This document shows positions 8,201-8,683 of a stretch of 8,683 nucleotides of DNA, piece by piece; the first letter of the stretch is position 1; each line of letters begins with the position of its first letter. The position numbers and the translations under genes were made by a program. The stretch is from contig DAOPZJ010000052.1 of NCBI GenBank assembly GCA_035353335.1, positions 10,226 to 18,908 of the forward strand, in the 5' to 3' direction. The notes under the pieces are model-generated. The model had not been told where the DNA came from. It did not search any database and worked only from the letters and a program-made list of their open reading frames with translations. Source of the stretch: Oscillospiraceae bacterium. Its GTDB lineage: Bacteria; Bacillota; Clostridia; Oscillospirales; JAKOTC01.

Positions 8201-8683
8201 AGATATGCTGGGCTTCCGTCAGGTCGTCGTTTTTTTGCCGGAGCTGTTTTTCAAGCTCTTTGCGCCCGGAGATGTTTCGGGTGATGCCGTAGAGGCCGTG
8301 CAGCGTGCCGTCTTTTTTGTAAACGGGCCCTTTGGTGCTCAAAACCGTCAGGGCTTTGCCGGACGCGTCGGTGATGGTCTCTTCGTGCGTGACCGTCCGG
8401 TTTTTTTCCAAAACGTTCCGGTCGTCTTCTTTTATCGCGCGCGCTTCCTCTTCGGGGAACAGAAAAAAGTCGTCTTTGCCGAGCGCTTCCGCGGCGGTTT
8501 TTCCGGTGATCTTCTCCGCGGCGTGATTCAATAAGAGATAACGCCCCTCGGGGTCTTTCATGAAAATCGCGTCGGTTGTTCCGTTGATGACAGAGTCGAC
8601 CAGGACGCGGTTTTCGTCGAGCTGCTCCAGCAGTTCATACCGCTCGGTCACGTCGTTGAAAATCGTCGCGACCTGCCCGCCGG
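5253..8683 (-). CDS. Multi-PAS GGDEF–HD-GYP c-di-GMP signalling protein (5' end beyond window)
   Basis: The frame is open to the window edge. The earliest visible residues, GGQVATIFNDVTERYEL, are the end of another PAS domain, so the GTG at 8651 is internal and the start lies outside. Numbering from that GTG (1132 residues): PAS 13–130, PAS 145–258, PAS 271–384 (near-copy of the previous one), PAS 396–505, PAS 517–628, PAS 640–763, GGDEF 770–895, HD-GYP 930–1105, then a Lys/Glu-rich tail. The cyclase site looks intact: Asp810, Asn818, GHEAGD (822–827), GGDEF (851–855), with an RxxD inhibitory site (RPGD, 842–845). The phosphodiesterase site is also intact: His948, HD 980–981, His1009, HH 1033–1034, GYP 1041–1043, Asp1062. 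No membrane helix is seen in the visible part. It may both make and degrade c-di-GMP, steered by the PAS inputs; PAS ligands cannot be predicted. It is a paralogue of the next gene downstream. Confidence 0.92.
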   Translation of the reverse strand, partial: GGQVATIFNDVTERYELLEQLDENRVLVDSVINGTTDAIFMKDPEGRYLLLNHAAEKITGKTAAEALGKDDFFLFPEEEARAIKEDDRNVLEKNRTVTHEETITDASGKALTVLSTKGPVYKKDGTLHGLYGITRNISGRKELEKQLRQKNDDLTEAQHISRLGMWRLDTATGQVTWSGELLEIFGFDPKGPSPSFEERMKVYTQESRERLAAAFTRIKTDGTPFELELEITKPDGSHGWVWLKGEAGKDEDGKITSIRGAAQDITARKELVGQLRQKNDDLTEAQHISRLGMWRLDTATGQVTWSGELLEIFGFDPKGPSPSFEERMKVYTQESRERLAAAFTRIKTDGTPFELELEITKPDGSHGWVWLKGEAGKDEDGKITSIRTVLQDVTGRRQTEQALRESEQRYKVLHDASFGGLVIHDRKRILECNQGLSKITGYSYEELIGMEVLLLIAPESRETAAKHVGEDFEKPYEALGIRKNGELYPARIEARMVPYKGKTVRSVEFRDVTEQKQAEKALRESEQRYRSLFEYSGVGIGYYTTDGIVISYNHKALERNGGKPEDFVGKSIHELFTKEQAELYLSRIQKAANSAKLQQYEDCVLRDSKPEWYSSIYTRVSGPDGNVLGVQVSLTDITEKKLAQENISRQNELMAVLLKLLPVGVFMADAQTGKPLAVNDKGRELLGRGVKPDANGNTLSEDYKAYKAGTDIPYPNEELPISLGMKGIGSHIEDMEVERPDGSRILLEVFGTPVKDAQGKLWASLITFTDITARKQSEMNLIHMSSHDVMTGLYNRRYFESILPKLDTPEKLPLSVIVFDINGLKLVNDSFGHEAGDLFIVKAANAIQSACRPGDVAARTGGDEFVLLLPATKGEDALHIGNAIKDAALKETVSNVGLSLSYGYATKENPGQSLNDVTANAENYMYRYKLYENAGRKSDTISVIMKALFEKSPREEAHSRRVSAICKLIAAQLNFSEDDVNKMGIAGLLHDIGKIGAEEKILNKPGPLTPEERKEMEKHAEASWRILSSSVEFKELAKYILHHHESWSGGGYPQGVKGQEIPLEARIITLADSYDAMTNARSYKPAMSREAAIAEIVEKSGIQFDPELVDLFLNLRVDDSKHDTAETEKPEPAKAKKRRTEK
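7521..7863 (-). repeat. 343-nt perfect direct repeat, copy A (PAS module)
   Basis: Identical base for base to 7905–8247, with a 384-nt (128-codon) period and a 41-nt spacer. It encodes residues 264–377: the helical linker QLRQKNDDLTEAQ, a PAS_3-type fold and its PAC part. Identity includes third codon positions, so the copies are recent or kept alike by gene conversion. Confidence 0.95.
7905..8247 (-). repeat. 343-nt perfect direct repeat, copy B (PAS module)
   Basis: Partner of copy A, encoding residues 136–249 of the multi-PAS protein. Similarity falls off sharply beyond both ends, although the flanks keep weak likeness from the shared PAC-end motif (DITxRKEL). The repeat is in frame, so the protein simply gains a PAS domain. 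Confidence 0.95.

Noticed and set aside
7410..8201. Two repeated plus-strand open frames with identical products inside the PAS repeat region.
   Set aside because: They repeat only because the underlying PAS-coding DNA is duplicated; they are antisense shadows of the multi-PAS gene.
7521..8247. Repeats considered as a CRISPR-like or mobile-element array.
   Set aside because: There are only two long copies, they are in frame within one coding sequence and encode a PAS fold; there are no short palindromic repeats with regular spacers.
8649..8651. GTG at 8651 as the start of the multi-PAS protein.
   Set aside because: The frame stays open upstream and encodes GGQVATIFND, a typical PAS C-terminal end, so the start is outside the window.

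Overview
This window looks like part of a chromosome from an anaerobic member of the Bacillota (Clostridia), but that placement is low confidence. It rests on the protein style: large PAS–GGDEF–HD-GYP proteins, an HSL-type esterase, strong GGAGG ribosome binding sites, and a transposase of a type common in Clostridia. All genes lie on the minus strand. Most of the window is GC-rich. The transposase gene at the left end is clearly AT-richer, as expected for a mobile-type gene.

Layout in the direction of transcription (right to left). (1) 8683–5253: a very large cytosolic-looking PAS-array protein ending in GGDEF and HD-GYP domains. Its 5' end lies outside the window. Two of its PAS modules are a perfect 343-nt direct repeat. 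(2) 5200–1848: a second PAS/GAF–GGDEF–HD-GYP protein with an extracytoplasmic sensor. The first membrane helix and good ribosome binding site (start 5200) are in a different frame from the body of the gene (open from 5045), so one base appears to be missing near 5066–5084. (3) 1851–862: an HSL-family alpha/beta hydrolase overlapping gene 2 by ATGA. (4) 861–633: an intergenic stretch with an inverted pair of REP-like elements and a short tandem repeat. (5) 620–39: a REP-associated tyrosine transposase (RAYT, HUH family) with two more copies of the same REP-like element inside its coding sequence.

Genes 1–3 are probably one transcription unit: gaps are 52 bp and then a 4-bp overlap, and no terminator is visible between them. 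The two big proteins both carry domains for making (GGDEF) and breaking (HD-GYP) cyclic di-GMP. The GGDEF site of protein 1 is intact and that of protein 2 is degraded (GGDDF and other changes), while both HD-GYP sites look complete. Net c-di-GMP hydrolysis under control of many PAS/GAF inputs is a reasonable inference, especially for protein 2. Why an esterase is coupled to them is not clear from sequence.

I see no defence system, CRISPR array, RNA gene or riboswitch. The most unusual items are the REP elements carried inside the RAYT gene, the perfect PAS duplication, and the frameshifted sensor N-terminus. There is no gene-free stretch longer than 300 bases.
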